A stretch of 64,000 nt of DNA from Ideonella oryzae (GCF_024055665.1 NZ_JAMXMC010000008.1:186001-250000), one strand, 5' to 3'; shown: positions 44,828-55,297, counted from the stretch's first letter. The notes: generated from the letters alone by a model not told the origin. Made by a program: numbers and translations.

Positions 44828-45376
44828 TTACTTCTTCTTCGGGGCCAGGACCATGATCATCTGGCGGCCTTCGAGCTTGGGCATGTGCTCGACCACCGCC
44901 ACATCGGCCAGTTCGTCGCGGATGCGCTCCAGCAGCCGCATGCCGATGTCCTGGTGGGTGATTTCACGACCACGGAACCGCAGCGTGACCTTGCCCTTGT
45001 CGCCGTCTTCAGCGATGAAGCGGCGCAGATTGCGCATCTTGATGTTGTAGTCGCCTTCGTCCGTGCCCGGACGAAACTTGACTTCCTTCACCTCGATGAC
45101 CTTCTGCTTGGACTTGGCCTCGGCAGCGCGCTTCTGCTCCTGGTACTTGAACTTGCCATAGTCCATCAGCCGGCACACCGGCGGATCGGCCAGGGCTGCG
45201 ATCTCGACCAGATCGACGTCGTGCTCGGCGGACAAGCGCAAGGCATCCTGAATGCTCACGATGCCCAGCGGCTCGTTTTCCACGCCATTCAGACGCACCT
45301 GAAGCGCTGTGATCTCGCGGTTGAGTCGATGCTTGCGCTCGACGTTCGGAATCCGACGGTCGGCAAAGGTAGCGAT
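44828..45376 (-). CDS. infC: Translation initiation factor IF-3, ATC start
   Basis: IF-3 checks initiator codons and keeps the subunits apart. It is 182 aa. The coding frame extends upstream through [20 protein letters not shown] to an ATC at 45376-45374; there is no ATG, GTG or TTG in frame that keeps this conserved N-terminus (the first, a GTG at 45298, loses 26 residues). GAGGGG lies 8 bases upstream of the ATC. IF-3 genes use AUU/AUC starts in other bacteria for autoregulation, because IF-3 rejects non-standard starts. It lies 81 bases after thrS. Confidence 0.92.
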   Translation of the reverse strand: MATFADRRIPNVERKHRLNREITALQVRLNGVENEPLGIVSIQDALRLSAEHDVDLVEIAALADPPVCRLMDYGKFKYQEQKRAAEAKSKQKVIEVKEVKFRPGTDEGDYNIKMRNLRRFIAEDGDKGKVTLRFRGREITHQDIGMRLLERIRDELADVAVVEHMPKLEGRQMIMVLAPKKK

Positions 45377-45457
45377 GGTGAAAACCCCTCATGCAGGTCT
45401 TCCGGCAAGAGGAAAACCCCGTTGAAAAAGACTGGAACGCAAAAAACCGAGGACGCG

Positions 45458-47377
45458 TCAGACCTTGGTGGCGATGTCGTTCGCGAGCTTCTCTTGGAAC
45501 TCTGCGAGGGACATCACACCCAGGTCCTGGTTGCCTCGGGCGCGCACCGCGACAGCCCCGCTTGCCTTCTCCTTGTCGCCAATGACAAGGATGTACGGAA
45601 CTTTCTGCAAAGAGTGCTCGCGGATTTTATACGTGATTTTCTCGTTACGCAAATCCGCCTGCACCCTAAGCCCTTGTTTTTGCAACGCTTTCACCACGTC
45701 CGTGACGTAATCCGCCTGGGCGTCGGTGATGGAGGACACCACCACCTGCGTCGGCGCCAGCCAGACGGGCAGCGCGCCGGCATGCTGTTCGATCAGGATG
45801 CCGATGAAACGCTCCAGGCTGCCGACGATGGCCCGGTGCAGCATCAGCGGGCGGTGGCGGTTGCCATCCTCGCCCACAAAGTCGGCGTCCAGGCGCTCAG
45901 GCAGGTTCGGGTCGATCTGGATCGTGCCACATTGCCAGGGCCGCCCCAGCGCGTCCTTCAGCGTGTATTCGATCTTCGGGCCGTAGAAGGCGCCCTCGCC
46001 CGGCAGGTACTCGAACTCGCAGCCCGAAGCCTTCAGGCCGTTGGCCAGCGCGGCCTCGGCCCGGTCCCAGCTCTCCTCCGTGCCGATGCGCTTCTCGGGA
46101 CGGGTCGACAGCTTGTAGATGATGTCGGTGAAACCGAAGTCCTTGTAGACCTTCTGCAGCAGCCGGGTGAAGGCCACCACCTCGGATTCGATCTGGTCCT
46201 CGGTGCAGAAGATGTGACCGTCGTCCTGCGTGAAGGCGCGCACGCGCATGATGCCGTGCAGGCCACCGGTGGGCTCATTGCGGTGGCAGGCGCCGAACTC
46301 ACCGTAGCGCAGCGGCAGGTCGCGGTAGCTCTTGATGCCCTGCTTGAAGATCAGGATATGACCGGGGCAGTTCATCGGCTTGAGCGCGTAGTCGCGCTTC
46401 TCCGACTCGGTCGTGAACATGTTCTCGCGGTACTTGTCCCAGTGGCCGGTCTTCTCCCACAGGCCCTTGTCCAGGATCTGCGGCCCCTTGACCTCCTGGT
46501 AGCCGTTCTCGCGGTAGACGCGGCGCATGTACTGCTCCACCTCCTGCCACACGGTCCAGCCCTTGGGGTGCCAGAACACGGTGCCGGGCGAGTGCTCATC
46601 GATGTGGAACAGGTCCAGCTCGCGACCGAGCCTGCGGTGGTCGCGCTTTTCGGCCTCCTCCAGCATGGTCAGGTACTGCTGCAGGTCTTCCTTGCTGGCC
46701 CAGGCTGTGCCGTAGATGCGCTGCAGCATCTCGTTGCGGTGGTCACCGCGCCAGTAGGCGCCGGCCACCTTCATCAGCTTGAAGTGCTTGAGCTTGCCGG
46801 TGCTGGGCACGTGCGGGCCGCGACACAGGTCCTCGAAGGCGCCCTCGCGGTACAGCGACACATCCTGATCGGCCGGGATGCTGCCGATGATCTCGGCCTT
46901 GTAGGCCTCGCCCTGGTCCTTGAAGTAGGCCACGGCCTCGTCGCGCGGCAGCACGCGGCGCACCACCGGCTCGTCCTTCTTGGCCAGCTCGGCCATCTTC
47001 TTCTCGATGGCCGTCAGGTCTTCCGGCGTGAAGGGGCGCTTGTAGGCAAAGTCGTAGTAAAAGCCGTTCTCGATGACCGGACCGATGGTCACCTGGGCTT
47101 CGGGGAACAGTGCCTTCACCGCATAGGCCAGCAGGTGGGCGGTGGAGTGGCGGATCAGCTCCAAGCCCTCGGGCTGCTTGTCCGTGATGATGGCCAGCGT
47201 CGTGTCCGACTCGATGCGAAAGCTGGTGTCCACCAGCCTGGCTTGCTCGCCGCTGCCGATCTTGCCGCCCAGGGCGGCCTTGGCCAGGCCGGTGCCGATG
47301 GACGCCGCCACCTCGGCCACCGTCAGCGGGGCCGGGTATTCGCGTTTCGAGCCATCGGGCAAGGTGATCGTGAGCAT
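45458..47377 (-). CDS. thrS: Threonyl-tRNA synthetase
   Basis: Charges tRNA-Thr. It is 639 aa, matching E. coli at 642. TGS domain at about 1-62, editing domain with [16 protein letters not shown], class II core with motif 2 [26 protein letters not shown] and zinc-binding Cys in MNCPGH, and a C-terminal anticodon-binding domain. GAGGAA precedes ATG 47377 by 7 bases; an in-frame ATG 7 codons upstream lacks this. It is the first gene of the operon and has a 230-base leader. Confidence 0.97.
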   Translation of the reverse strand: MLTITLPDGSKREYPAPLTVAEVAASIGTGLAKAALGGKIGSGEQARLVDTSFRIESDTTLAIITDKQPEGLELIRHSTAHLLAYAVKALFPEAQVTIGPVIENGFYYDFAYKRPFTPEDLTAIEKKMAELAKKDEPVVRRVLPRDEAVAYFKDQGEAYKAEIIGSIPADQDVSLYREGAFEDLCRGPHVPSTGKLKHFKLMKVAGAYWRGDHRNEMLQRIYGTAWASKEDLQQYLTMLEEAEKRDHRRLGRELDLFHIDEHSPGTVFWHPKGWTVWQEVEQYMRRVYRENGYQEVKGPQILDKGLWEKTGHWDKYRENMFTTESEKRDYALKPMNCPGHILIFKQGIKSYRDLPLRYGEFGACHRNEPTGGLHGIMRVRAFTQDDGHIFCTEDQIESEVVAFTRLLQKVYKDFGFTDIIYKLSTRPEKRIGTEESWDRAEAALANGLKASGCEFEYLPGEGAFYGPKIEYTLKDALGRPWQCGTIQIDPNLPERLDADFVGEDGNRHRPLMLHRAIVGSLERFIGILIEQHAGALPVWLAPTQVVVSSITDAQADYVTDVVKALQKQGLRVQADLRNEKITYKIREHSLQKVPYILVIGDKEKASGAVAVRARGNQDLGVMSLAEFQEKLANDIATKV

Positions 47378-47458
47378 CAGGGATTCCTCAAGGGGCACCT
47401 GCAGGTGCCAAGCTGGATTTCAGGGGGAGTGCGCGATGGCCGGCTCAGAAATGCAAAA

Positions 47459-47519
47459 CGCGGCCACCGGGGCCGCGTTGCGAAAGCACAAACAAGAGAC
47501 GCAGGAGTGCACCGCGGCC
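47459..47519 (-). promoter_or_regulatory. Terminator/antiterminator of the thrS leader
   Basis: On the minus strand a hairpin CGCGGCC / GGCCGCG (arms 47471-47477 and 47459-47465) with TTTTGC after it forms a terminator about 80 bases before thrS. An identical GGCCGCG lies upstream (47513-47519), two bases after the stop codon of a 13-codon leader peptide, and can capture the terminator's first arm instead. This is the arrangement of translational attenuation. Confidence 0.6.
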
Positions 47520-47521
47520 GA

Positions 47522-47563
47522 TCAGACCTCTTCGAAGAAGATCGAGGGAGTTCGCGGTGTCAT
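47522..47563 (-). CDS. Candidate thrS leader peptide with tandem Phe codons
   Basis: A 13-aa ORF, MTPRTPSIFFEEV, in the thrS leader. It starts about 47 bases after the expected transcription start and ends 2 bases before the antiterminator arm. It has Thr at 2 and 5 and tandem Phe at 9-10, fitting an operon that charges both tRNA-Thr and tRNA-Phe. The ribosome site (AAAGG, rather far) is weak. A -10 TATACT lies at 47622-47617; no good -35 is visible. Translation is not shown. Confidence 0.5.
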   Translation of the reverse strand: MTPRTPSIFFEEV

Positions 47564-47589
47564 AACCCGTGCTGCCTTTCCCGGTTCTG

Positions 47590-48684
47590 CTAGGTTGTTC
47601 GTGATGACGGAGTGGCAGTATAGCCCGGCTGGGCCGCTTCATCGGTGGCCGCGGACGTCTGTCTTCGCAGGTCACCGGGGGTGCAACCGAACCAGCGGCG
47701 CATCACCCGGCTGAAGTTCGAGGTGTCAGCCAAACCCAGCTGCGCCGCCACTTCCTCCACCGGCAGGCGGGTGTGGCGCAGCAGCCAGAGCGCACGCGCC
47801 TGCCGGGCCTCGTCCAGCAGGGCCTGGAAGGAGCGACCTTCGGCAGCCAGGCGACGCATCAGGGTGCGCGGGCCCAGTTCGCACAGTGCGGCCATCTCCG
47901 TCAGGCTGGGATAGCTGCCGGCCGGCTGACTGCGCAGCAGCCCCGCCACGCGACGGGAAAGGCTGCGCTCCGCCAGCGCGCGCAATTCGGCTTCACAGGC
48001 CCGGCAAGCGGTGGCGTGTGCGCGGGGGTCAGCGCCCAGACAGGCCATGGTCAACACCCGGGCCTCGGCCCGCAGCGCCAGGACGGGCGCACCGAAGCGA
48101 AAACGCACGGGTGCAAAGCGCTGGTATTGCGTGCTCCAGGGTGGCGCCGCGAGGGGCCAGTCCACGCTCAGCCCGTCGGGCAGTTCGCCCAGCGCGGCCT
48201 CCACCAGACGCAGCGTGGCGGCCACCACCGTGTCCAGATAGAAGCCGCGCGCCGGCCCCCAGTCGGCACACTCGCGTCCCACCAGCAGGGTCTGCTCCGC
48301 ACCGGCATCGTCTTCCAGCGCCCAGACCAGTGCCTCGTTGCGCACGGTGCTGTAGCGCGCGAACACCCGCAGCACGTCCCCCAGGCTGGACGCTGTGAGC
48401 GCCGCGTAGCCGATCAGGCCATGCATGGACACCTGGGTCTGTCCACCCAGATCCAGCCCCAGCCAGGGACGGCCGGTGGCGGCCATAGCGGCCACCACCA
48501 GGCGCCGCGTGGTCTCCAACGAGAGGGGACGCTCGTCCTGCCCCAGGGCCTGGGCATCCAGGCCGGCCGCGGCCAGGACCGGCACGGTCTCCACCGACGC
48601 CTGTTCCAGCAGACGTCGCAGCATCCGGGCATAGACCGGGTGGACCAGGGCATCGGTTTCGGGCAGGCGGGCAGTGGCGGACAT
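47590..48684 (-). CDS. AraC-family transcriptional regulator (OruR-type)
   Basis: A 364-aa regulator. The N-terminal ligand-binding region (SATARLPETDALVHPVYARMLRRLL, GYAALTASSLGDVLRVFARYSTVRN) matches the arabinose-binding-domain-like family of OruR-type proteins. The C-terminal double helix-turn-helix contains LGPRTLMRRLAAEGRSFQALLDEAR and VAAQLGLADTSNFSRVMRRWFG. It is divergent from the GMC oxidoreductase with a 16-base palindrome between them, and is likely its regulator. The thrS promoter lies in its 3' end. Confidence 0.9.
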   Translation of the reverse strand: MSATARLPETDALVHPVYARMLRRLLEQASVETVPVLAAAGLDAQALGQDERPLSLETTRRLVVAAMAATGRPWLGLDLGGQTQVSMHGLIGYAALTASSLGDVLRVFARYSTVRNEALVWALEDDAGAEQTLLVGRECADWGPARGFYLDTVVAATLRLVEAALGELPDGLSVDWPLAAPPWSTQYQRFAPVRFRFGAPVLALRAEARVLTMACLGADPRAHATACRACEAELRALAERSLSRRVAGLLRSQPAGSYPSLTEMAALCELGPRTLMRRLAAEGRSFQALLDEARQARALWLLRHTRLPVEEVAAQLGLADTSNFSRVMRRWFGCTPGDLRRQTSAATDEAAQPGYTATPSSRTT

Positions 48685-48764
48685 GGGGCAGGGGCAAGGA
48701 CGGCAGGCCGTGGAAACCCGCGCTTGTCACTTTATGACGACCCGCTGTCAGAGCCATCGGTGGA

Positions 48765-48780
48765 AGCACGCAGGCGTGCT
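48765..48780. promoter_or_regulatory. Palindrome between AraC gene and GMC gene
   Basis: Perfect 7-2-7 palindrome AGCACGC-AG-GCGTGCT, 41 bases before the GMC start. It may be an operator or a hairpin in the 5' leader. AraC proteins usually bind direct repeats, so another factor is possible. Confidence 0.4.
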
Positions 48781-48820
48781 CCGGACACTGCCGCCCACTC
48801 CGCCCCATTTCCCACGGACC

Positions 48821-50497
48821 ATGAGCAGCACCTCCCTTCCCTCCCAGGCCTTCGATTACGTGATCATCGGCGGCGGCAGCGCCGGCTCGGTGCTGGCCAG
48901 CCGGCTCAGCGAAGACCCCGCCGTTTCCGTCGCCTTGCTGGAGGCCGGGCCGGCCGACCGCAGCGTGCTGATCCACTGCCCGGCCGGTCTGGGCGTGATG
49001 GCCCGCACCGGCCAGGCCAACTGGTGCTTCGAGACCACGCCCCAGACCGGGCTGAACGGCCGGCGCGGCTACCAGCCCCGCGGCAAGGTGCTGGGCGGCT
49101 CCAGCTCGATCAACGCGATGATCTACATCCGCGGCCACCGCAGCGACTACGACGCCTGGGCCGCCGCCGGCAACCCCGGCTGGGATTGGGACGCCGTGCT
49201 GCCCTGGTTCAAGCGCGCAGAGAACAACGCCCGCGGCGCCGACGCCTGGCACGGCCAGGGTGGCCCGCTGCATGTGATGGACCTGTGCGACCCCAACCCG
49301 CTGTCACGCCGCTTCGTCGAGGCCGGCCGCCAGGCCGGCTGGCCCGAGAACCCGGACTTCAACGGTTCAGACTTCGAAGGCGTCGGGATGTACCAGGTCA
49401 CCCACCAGAACGGCGAGCGCTTCAGCGCCGCCAAGGGCTATCTGCGCCCTCACCTGGGCCGGCCCAATCTGCAGATCTTCACCGAGGCCCGGGCCGAGCG
49501 CCTGATTCTCGACGGCCGGCAGGTCCGCGGCGTGGAGCTGCTGCACCGCGGCCAGCGCCTGCGGCTGACGGCGCGCCACGAGGTGGCCCTGTGTGCCGGC
49601 GCCTTCCAGTCGCCGCAGCTGCTGATGCTCTCCGGCGTGGGCGACCCGGCCGAGCTGCAGCGCCACGGCATCACGGTGCGTCACGCCCTGCCCGGCGTGG
49701 GCCGCAGCCTGCACGACCACCCGGACGTGGTGATGGTGCTCAAGGCCCCCCAGGCGCGCACGAGCTTTGGCCTGAGCCTGGGCGGCGGCTGGGACATCGC
49801 CCGCGCCATGGGCCAGTGGCGCCGCGAGCGGCGCGGCCTGCTGACTTCCAACTTCGCCGAGGCCGGCGGCTTCTTCCGCAGCCGACCCGACGAGGCCGTG
49901 CCGGACCTGCAGTGGCACTTCGTGGTGGGCCAGCTGGTCAACCACGGCCGCAGCGCGGTGTGGGGCCACGGCTACTCGGTGCATGTGTGCCTGCTGCGAC
50001 CCCAGAGCCGCGGGCGGGTGACGCTGGCCAGCGCCGACCCGCTGGCCGCCCCGGTGATCGACCCGGCCTTCCTGGCCGAGGCCGACGACCTGGACCGGCT
50101 GGTCAGCGGCGTGCAGCAGACGCGCCGCCTGCTGGCCCAACCGGCGATGGCAGCCCTGGGCGGACAGGAGCGCGGCGCCCTGGCTCGGGCACAAGATCCG
50201 CAGGCCGTTGCCGAATTCATCCGCAACCACGCCGACACCATCTACCACCCGGTGGGCAGCTGCCGCATGGGCGCCGACCCGCTGGCCGTGGTGGACGCCC
50301 AGATGAAGGTGCTCGGTCTGTCGGGCCTGCGGGTGGTGGACGCTTCGGCGATGCCCAGCATCGTCAGCGGCAACACCAACGCTCCGGTCATCATGATGGC
50401 CGAGCGGGCGGCGGCCTGGATGGCGGCCGCCCGCTGGCGCCGGGAGGATGCCACCGTCATCGCGCCGGCACAGCCGATGGCCGAAGCCGCGGGCTGA
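48821..50497 (+). CDS. GMC-family FAD alcohol dehydrogenase (choline dehydrogenase-like)
   Basis: A 558-aa FAD oxidoreductase. The dinucleotide-binding motif is DYVIIGGGSAGSVLASRLSE (12-31); the GMC signature is GGSSSINAMIYIRGHRSDYDAWA. The C-terminus holds the catalytic His in YHPVGSCRMG and the Asn in SGNTNAPVIM. It resembles AlkJ and choline dehydrogenase, so an alcohol is the substrate; which one is unknown. No signal peptide. The ATG at 48821 is chosen because the frame before it lies in the regulatory gap. The AraC gene is divergent. Confidence 0.9.
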   Translation: MSSTSLPSQAFDYVIIGGGSAGSVLASRLSEDPAVSVALLEAGPADRSVLIHCPAGLGVMARTGQANWCFETTPQTGLNGRRGYQPRGKVLGGSSSINAMIYIRGHRSDYDAWAAAGNPGWDWDAVLPWFKRAENNARGADAWHGQGGPLHVMDLCDPNPLSRRFVEAGRQAGWPENPDFNGSDFEGVGMYQVTHQNGERFSAAKGYLRPHLGRPNLQIFTEARAERLILDGRQVRGVELLHRGQRLRLTARHEVALCAGAFQSPQLLMLSGVGDPAELQRHGITVRHALPGVGRSLHDHPDVVMVLKAPQARTSFGLSLGGGWDIARAMGQWRRERRGLLTSNFAEAGGFFRSRPDEAVPDLQWHFVVGQLVNHGRSAVWGHGYSVHVCLLRPQSRGRVTLASADPLAAPVIDPAFLAEADDLDRLVSGVQQTRRLLAQPAMAALGGQERGALARAQDPQAVAEFIRNHADTIYHPVGSCRMGADPLAVVDAQMKVLGLSGLRVVDASAMPSIVSGNTNAPVIMMAERAAAWMAAARWRREDATVIAPAQPMAEAAG

Positions 50498-50513
50498 GCC
50501 GCCGCCGCGGCGC

Positions 50514-51623
50514 TCAGGGCAAAGGCTGCAGCTCGGGTGAGGCCCGGCCGTCGACCCAGGCCTGGAACTCGTCGGCCAGGCGCTGGCTCTCGGCCACCGC
50601 GCGGCGCCAGGCGCGCTCGCGCGCGGCGTCGTCGTCCAGGTGGACCTTGAAGTCCTCCCGGCTGGGCAGCCGGCCTCCGGGCAGCGTGGCCAGCCATTCG
50701 GGGCGCGGCGCCAGCACCACCACCCGGTCCAGCGCAGTGGTCGCACGGTGGCGCCAATGCCAGCCTTTGTCCAGCCAGCCCGGCACCAGCGTGGGCTGGA
50801 AGTGCGGGTACAGCACCCAGCCCGGGTCCCCACCCTGCCCCGTGTCACCGGCCAACAGGCGGTCGTAACGCAGGTGCAGGTGGTAATCGGTGATGCCGCC
50901 GTCCCAGTAGGCCCCGCGTGGCGCGCCCGGGATGTCATGCACCGCATCCAGCCAGAAGGGGATGGCGCAACTGGCCAGCACCGCCGGGATGAGGTTCTGT
51001 GGCGACAGCGGCACCTGCTGCCCGCGGAAGTCGTGCAGCGGCAGTGGCAGTGCGTCGCGTGGGTCGGAGAACACCACCCGCTCCAGCCAGGCGCCCAGCG
51101 CCGAACGGGCGACCAGGTTGCTGGCGAAGGCCGCGCCATAGCCCAGGCTGGTGCGCCAGCGCGCGGTCTCACGCCGCAGCCAGCGCCGGCCGTGGCTGGT
51201 GAAGACATGCAGCCGGTACTGCGGATGGGCCAGCAGCGCGGCTTCCTGCCCGCCGAAGTGCTCATGCAGCTTGGCACCGAACACCGCGCTGACATGACTG
51301 GGCAGGGGCGCCTTGCCCGGTGCGTGCGCGTAGCGCTGGGTGATGTAGTCCTCGCCCAGGCGCTGCAGCGCGGCCACCGGGTCGGCCATGCAGGCCGCCG
51401 TCACGCGCCAGGCGCCGATGGAGGCGCCCAGCAGGTGCACCGTGTGGCCACCACGCGGCAGCCAGTGGCCGAACAGGAACTGGTCCAGCGGGCTCAGGAT
51501 CAAGCCCTTGGGGCCACCGGCCGCGCCCGGCACCACGCGTACCTCGGAGGGCGCGAGCGGCCCCTGGCGCAGGCGCGCCAGCGCGGACGGGCCGGCCAGG
51601 ATGCGCAGGGCCTTCATCACCAT
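50514..51623 (-). CDS. Patatin-like phospholipase family protein
   Basis: A 369-aa patatin-like protein. The serine motif is GASIGAW (GxSxG), and the acidic partner is WDGGITDYHLHLRY. An oxyanion-type loop AGGPKGL precedes. It has no signal peptide and belongs to a branch unlike the lipoprotein patatin at 14592. The two in-frame starts, 51623 and 51617, cannot be told apart; neither has a clear SD. It is 33 bases after tex, same strand. Confidence 0.85.
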   Translation of the reverse strand: MVMKALRILAGPSALARLRQGPLAPSEVRVVPGAAGGPKGLILSPLDQFLFGHWLPRGGHTVHLLGASIGAWRVTAACMADPVAALQRLGEDYITQRYAHAPGKAPLPSHVSAVFGAKLHEHFGGQEAALLAHPQYRLHVFTSHGRRWLRRETARWRTSLGYGAAFASNLVARSALGAWLERVVFSDPRDALPLPLHDFRGQQVPLSPQNLIPAVLASCAIPFWLDAVHDIPGAPRGAYWDGGITDYHLHLRYDRLLAGDTGQGGDPGWVLYPHFQPTLVPGWLDKGWHWRHRATTALDRVVVLAPRPEWLATLPGGRLPSREDFKVHLDDDAARERAWRRAVAESQRLADEFQAWVDGRASPELQPLP

Positions 51624-51656
51624 GCCCGTCAGGTGTCCCGTCGCACCCGCAGGCTC

Positions 51657-53987
51657 TCAGCGCTTGAGCTTGGCGAAGGCCGCGGCCATCGCGTTCGGCG
51701 CCTCGGCCGGGTGACCACGGCCCGACTGGGCACGCTCACCCCTGGCGGCGGGACGGTAGCTGTTGTCGCCACGGCTGCCACTCTTGGGTCCGGGCGCGGC
51801 GGCGTCCAGCTTCATCGTCAGGCTGATGCGCTTGCGGGCCAGGTCCACCTCCAGCACCTTGACCTTGACGATGTCACCGGTCTTGACCACCTCGCGGGCG
51901 TCGTTGACGAACTTGCTGGACAGCTGGCTCACATGCACCAGGCCGTCCTGGTGCACGCCCAGGTCCACGAAGGCGCCGAACTGGGCCACGTTGGACACCG
52001 TGCCTTCCAGCACCATGCCTTCCTTCAGGTCCTTGATGTCCTCGACGCCGTCGTTGAAGCGGGCCACCTTGAAGTCCGGGCGCGGGTCGCGGCCGGGCTT
52101 TTCCAGCTCGGCCAGGATGTCCTTGACCGTGATGGCACCGAACTTCTCGTCGGCGAAGGCCTCGGGCCGCAGCTTGCGGATCACATCGGCATTGCCGATC
52201 AGCTCCTGGATCGGCCGGCCGGCCGCGGCGATGATCTTCTCGACCACCGGGTAGGTTTCCGGGTGCACGCCCGACAGGTCCAGCGGGTTGTCGCCATCGC
52301 GGATGCGCAGGAAGCCCGCGGCCTGCTCGAAAGTCTTGGCGCCCAGGCCGGCCACGTCCAGCAGCTGCTGGCGGTTGCGGAAGGCGCCGTTGGCGTCACG
52401 CCAGCGCACGATGCTGTTGGCCACCGCGGTGGACAGGCCCGAGACCTGGGCCAGCAGCGGCGCCGAGGCAGTGTTCAGGTCCACGCCCACCGAGTTCACG
52501 CAGTCTTCCACCACCGCGTCCAGCATGCGGGCCAGCTCGCTCTGGTTGACGTCGTGCTGGTACTGGCCCACGCCGATGCTCTTGGGCTCGATCTTCACCA
52601 GCTCGGCCAGCGGGTCCTGCAGGCGGCGGGCGATGGACACCGCGCCGCGCAGGCTCACGTCCAGGTCCGGCAGCTCCTTGGAGGCGAACTCGGAGGCCGA
52701 GTAGACCGAGGCGCCGGCCTCGCTGACGACCACCTTCTCCAGCTTCACGTCCGGGGCCATGCCCTGGATGCGCTTGATCAGGTCGCCGGCCAGTTTGTCG
52801 GTTTCGCGGCTGGCGGTGCCGTTGCCGATGGCGATCAGGTTCACGCCATGGCTGGCCACCAGGCGGCCCAGGGTGTGCAGGCTGCCCTCCCAGTCGCACT
52901 TGGGCTCGTGCGGGTAGACGGTGGCCGTGGCCAGCACCTTGCCGGTGTCGCTCACCACCGCCACCTTCACCCCGGTGCGGATGCCCGGGTCCAGGCCCAT
53001 CACCACGCGCTTGCCGGCCGGCGCGGCCAGCAGCAGGTCGCGCAGGTTCTCGGCGAAGACCCGGATGGCGACCTTCTCGGCCTCTTCGCGCAGGCGGCCG
53101 AAGAGGTCGCGCTCCAGGCTCATCGAGAGCTTGACCTTCCAGGTCCAGGCGATGCTCTTGCGGATCAGCTCGTCGCCGGCGCGCTTGGCGTGGCGCCAGC
53201 CCAGGTGCTGGGCGATGCGGCCTTCGGCCAGCGTGGGCTGACCCGGCACCACCTCCTCGTCGAGCACCAGCTTGGCGTCCAGGATCTCCAGTGTGCGGCC
53301 ACGGAACACCGCCAGCGCGCGGTGGCTGGGCACGGTGCGGATGGGCTCGTCGTAATCGAAGTAGTCGCGGAACTTGCTGTGGTCGGGGTGGTTCTCGTCC
53401 TTGCCCGGGGCCAGCTTGGACTGGAACAGGCCCTCGGCCCACAGCCATTCCCGCAGCTTGCCGACCAGCGCCGCGTCCTCGGCCCAGCGCTCGGACAGCA
53501 GGTCGCGCACGCCGTCGAGCACCGCGAAGGCATCGGCAAAGCCGGCGTCCGGGTTCACGAAGGCGCTGGCCTCGGCCATCGGGTCCAGGCTGGGGTCCGC
53601 AAACAGCTTGTCGGCCAGCGGCTCCAGCCCCGCCTCGCGAGCGATCATGCCCTTGGTGCGGCGCTTGGGCTTGTAGGGCAGGTAGAGGTCTTCCAGCTCC
53701 TGCTTGGTAGGCGCGGCCTCGATGGCGGCACGCAGCTCCGGCGTGAGCTTGCCCTGCTCGTCGATGCTTTTCAGCACCGCCTCGCGACGCTCTTCCAGTT
53801 CGCGCAGGTAGCCCAGCCGGGCCTCCAGTTCACGCAGCTGGATGTCGTCCAGGCCGTCGGTGGCTTCCTTGCGGTAGCGGGCGATGAAGGGCACCGTGGC
53901 GCCGCCGTCCAGAAGGTCCACGGCGGTTTTCACCTGAGCCGGCCGAACACGCAGTTCGGCGGCAATCTGCAGAAGAATCTTGTCCAA
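51657..53987 (-). CDS. tex: Tex-family transcription accessory protein
   Basis: A 776-aa RNA-binding protein: N-terminal HTH and YqgF-like RNase H fold ([22 protein letters not shown] at about 330), tandem helix-hairpin-helix domains ([20 protein letters not shown]), and a C-terminal S1 domain ([30 protein letters not shown]). Tex proteins affect transcription and stress responses. The basic tail ends [10 protein letters not shown]. Confidence 0.95.
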   Translation of the reverse strand: MDKILLQIAAELRVRPAQVKTAVDLLDGGATVPFIARYRKEATDGLDDIQLRELEARLGYLRELEERREAVLKSIDEQGKLTPELRAAIEAAPTKQELEDLYLPYKPKRRTKGMIAREAGLEPLADKLFADPSLDPMAEASAFVNPDAGFADAFAVLDGVRDLLSERWAEDAALVGKLREWLWAEGLFQSKLAPGKDENHPDHSKFRDYFDYDEPIRTVPSHRALAVFRGRTLEILDAKLVLDEEVVPGQPTLAEGRIAQHLGWRHAKRAGDELIRKSIAWTWKVKLSMSLERDLFGRLREEAEKVAIRVFAENLRDLLLAAPAGKRVVMGLDPGIRTGVKVAVVSDTGKVLATATVYPHEPKCDWEGSLHTLGRLVASHGVNLIAIGNGTASRETDKLAGDLIKRIQGMAPDVKLEKVVVSEAGASVYSASEFASKELPDLDVSLRGAVSIARRLQDPLAELVKIEPKSIGVGQYQHDVNQSELARMLDAVVEDCVNSVGVDLNTASAPLLAQVSGLSTAVANSIVRWRDANGAFRNRQQLLDVAGLGAKTFEQAAGFLRIRDGDNPLDLSGVHPETYPVVEKIIAAAGRPIQELIGNADVIRKLRPEAFADEKFGAITVKDILAELEKPGRDPRPDFKVARFNDGVEDIKDLKEGMVLEGTVSNVAQFGAFVDLGVHQDGLVHVSQLSSKFVNDAREVVKTGDIVKVKVLEVDLARKRISLTMKLDAAAPGPKSGSRGDNSYRPAARGERAQSGRGHPAEAPNAMAAAFAKLKR

Positions 53988-54102
53988 AACCTGAAGGCGC
54001 AGGCAGCGGCCCGCGCGAGAGACCGGGAAAGCGCGGCAGTGTGCCAGATCCGCGGACCGGCCCCCGGATGGTGGCCGGCCGCGGCGCCTTCCCGGCGCCC
54101 GC

Positions 54103-55194
54103 TCAGGGCGCGGGAACGGCCACGCGGTTGGCCGGCACGATCATCGGCTGGTAGGAGAAGACCTCCCGCGTCTCGGGGCGCACCTGCACCCGCAGCCAGT
54201 GGACGTCGTTGGTGCCGTTGCCCGCGTTGTCCCCGAAGGTTTCCACGCGGGTGAAGTTCTCCAGGCGGCGGCCCTGGGCGTCCAGGAAGGGCTTGTCGAC
54301 GCGCTGGTAGTGCGAATCCCCGTGCACATAGGCCACCGGCTTCTGGAAGTCGATCACAAGGTCGCGCAAGGCCAGCAGATAGGCCTGGAAGCCATCGGGC
54401 TGGCCGTCGGTCTCGGCCAGCGTCTTGGGGTCGCGCAGCGGCGCACGGGTCGGGTCGGCCTGGTCCCAGCCCGGGTTGGCCTGCGAAATCAGCATGATGG
54501 CCGCCGCGCCCCGGGCCTTGGCCTGGGCGAAGCTCTGCTGCAGCCAGACGATGTTGGCGTTGTTGCGGGCGGTCCACTCGGCGGCATCCGGCGCGGTGTC
54601 GCACAGGTTGTTGCACGAGCCCTGCACGTTCAGGGTGACGTAGGTGACGTTGCGATAGGTCCAGCGCCGGTTCTCCACGCAGGCGGTGGCCGCGCCGTTG
54701 TGGTCCAGGCACAGCTTGTCGGTCTGCACCTCCTGTCGCAGTCGGCGCTGGCCCATCGAGTACGGCGTGGAGAAAAAGACCTGGCGCTCATGGTCCAGGC
54801 GCTCCAGCGAGTTGTAGCCCCCGTTGGACGGGCGGTCGCAATCCGTCCAGTCGTTGTCGCCCGGCGTCAGCATGGCCGGCGCCCGCAGTGCGTTGAAGTA
54901 ACCCAGGCCCTGGGTGTAAAGCGCATCGCTGCAGGTGGTGGGCGTGACAGAGCCCGCGGTGCTGTTGCCGGCCTTGAGGTCGCCATCGTGCACGGTGAAG
55001 GCCAGGGCATGGGCGTTCATGTCGGCGATCAGGTTGGGCACGCCGACCTGGGCCTGCAGGTCCGAATAGGGCAGGTCGCCCCAAAGGCCGATCTCGTAAT
55101 CGCCCAGGCCTGTGGCGCTGGCCGCCAGGGCGATGGACGACAGGCTGGCGGCGACCAGGGTGCGCGCGGCGCGCAGAGAGGAAGTGCGGGTCAT
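54103..55194 (-). CDS. Exported metallophosphoesterase-like protein
   Basis: A 363-aa protein. Signal peptide about 1-28 ([15 protein letters not shown]). Metal-binding segments of the calcineurin-like fold are [28 protein letters not shown] and [14 protein letters not shown]. Several Cys (CSDAL, CDRPS, CLDH, CVEN, CNNLC) suggest disulfides in the periplasm or outside the cell. Phosphoesterase activity is inferred; substrate unknown. AGGAGA lies 6 bases before ATG 55194. Confidence 0.8.
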   Translation of the reverse strand: MTRTSSLRAARTLVAASLSSIALAASATGLGDYEIGLWGDLPYSDLQAQVGVPNLIADMNAHALAFTVHDGDLKAGNSTAGSVTPTTCSDALYTQGLGYFNALRAPAMLTPGDNDWTDCDRPSNGGYNSLERLDHERQVFFSTPYSMGQRRLRQEVQTDKLCLDHNGAATACVENRRWTYRNVTYVTLNVQGSCNNLCDTAPDAAEWTARNNANIVWLQQSFAQAKARGAAAIMLISQANPGWDQADPTRAPLRDPKTLAETDGQPDGFQAYLLALRDLVIDFQKPVAYVHGDSHYQRVDKPFLDAQGRRLENFTRVETFGDNAGNGTNDVHWLRVQVRPETREVFSYQPMIVPANRVAVPAP

Positions 55195-55297
55195 GGGAAG
55201 TCTCCTGAACGGCGGGCGCCAGGACATCCGGGCCGGCCTACCGCCCTTGTAGGAGGACTGCGTGACAGGGTGCTGAAACGGCCCCCCGCGACTCGGC

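Noticed and set aside
50640-54254. 1204-residue open frame antisense to tex and the patatin gene
   Set aside because: Both minus-strand genes have strong family motifs; the plus frame crosses their junction and has no SD or domain.
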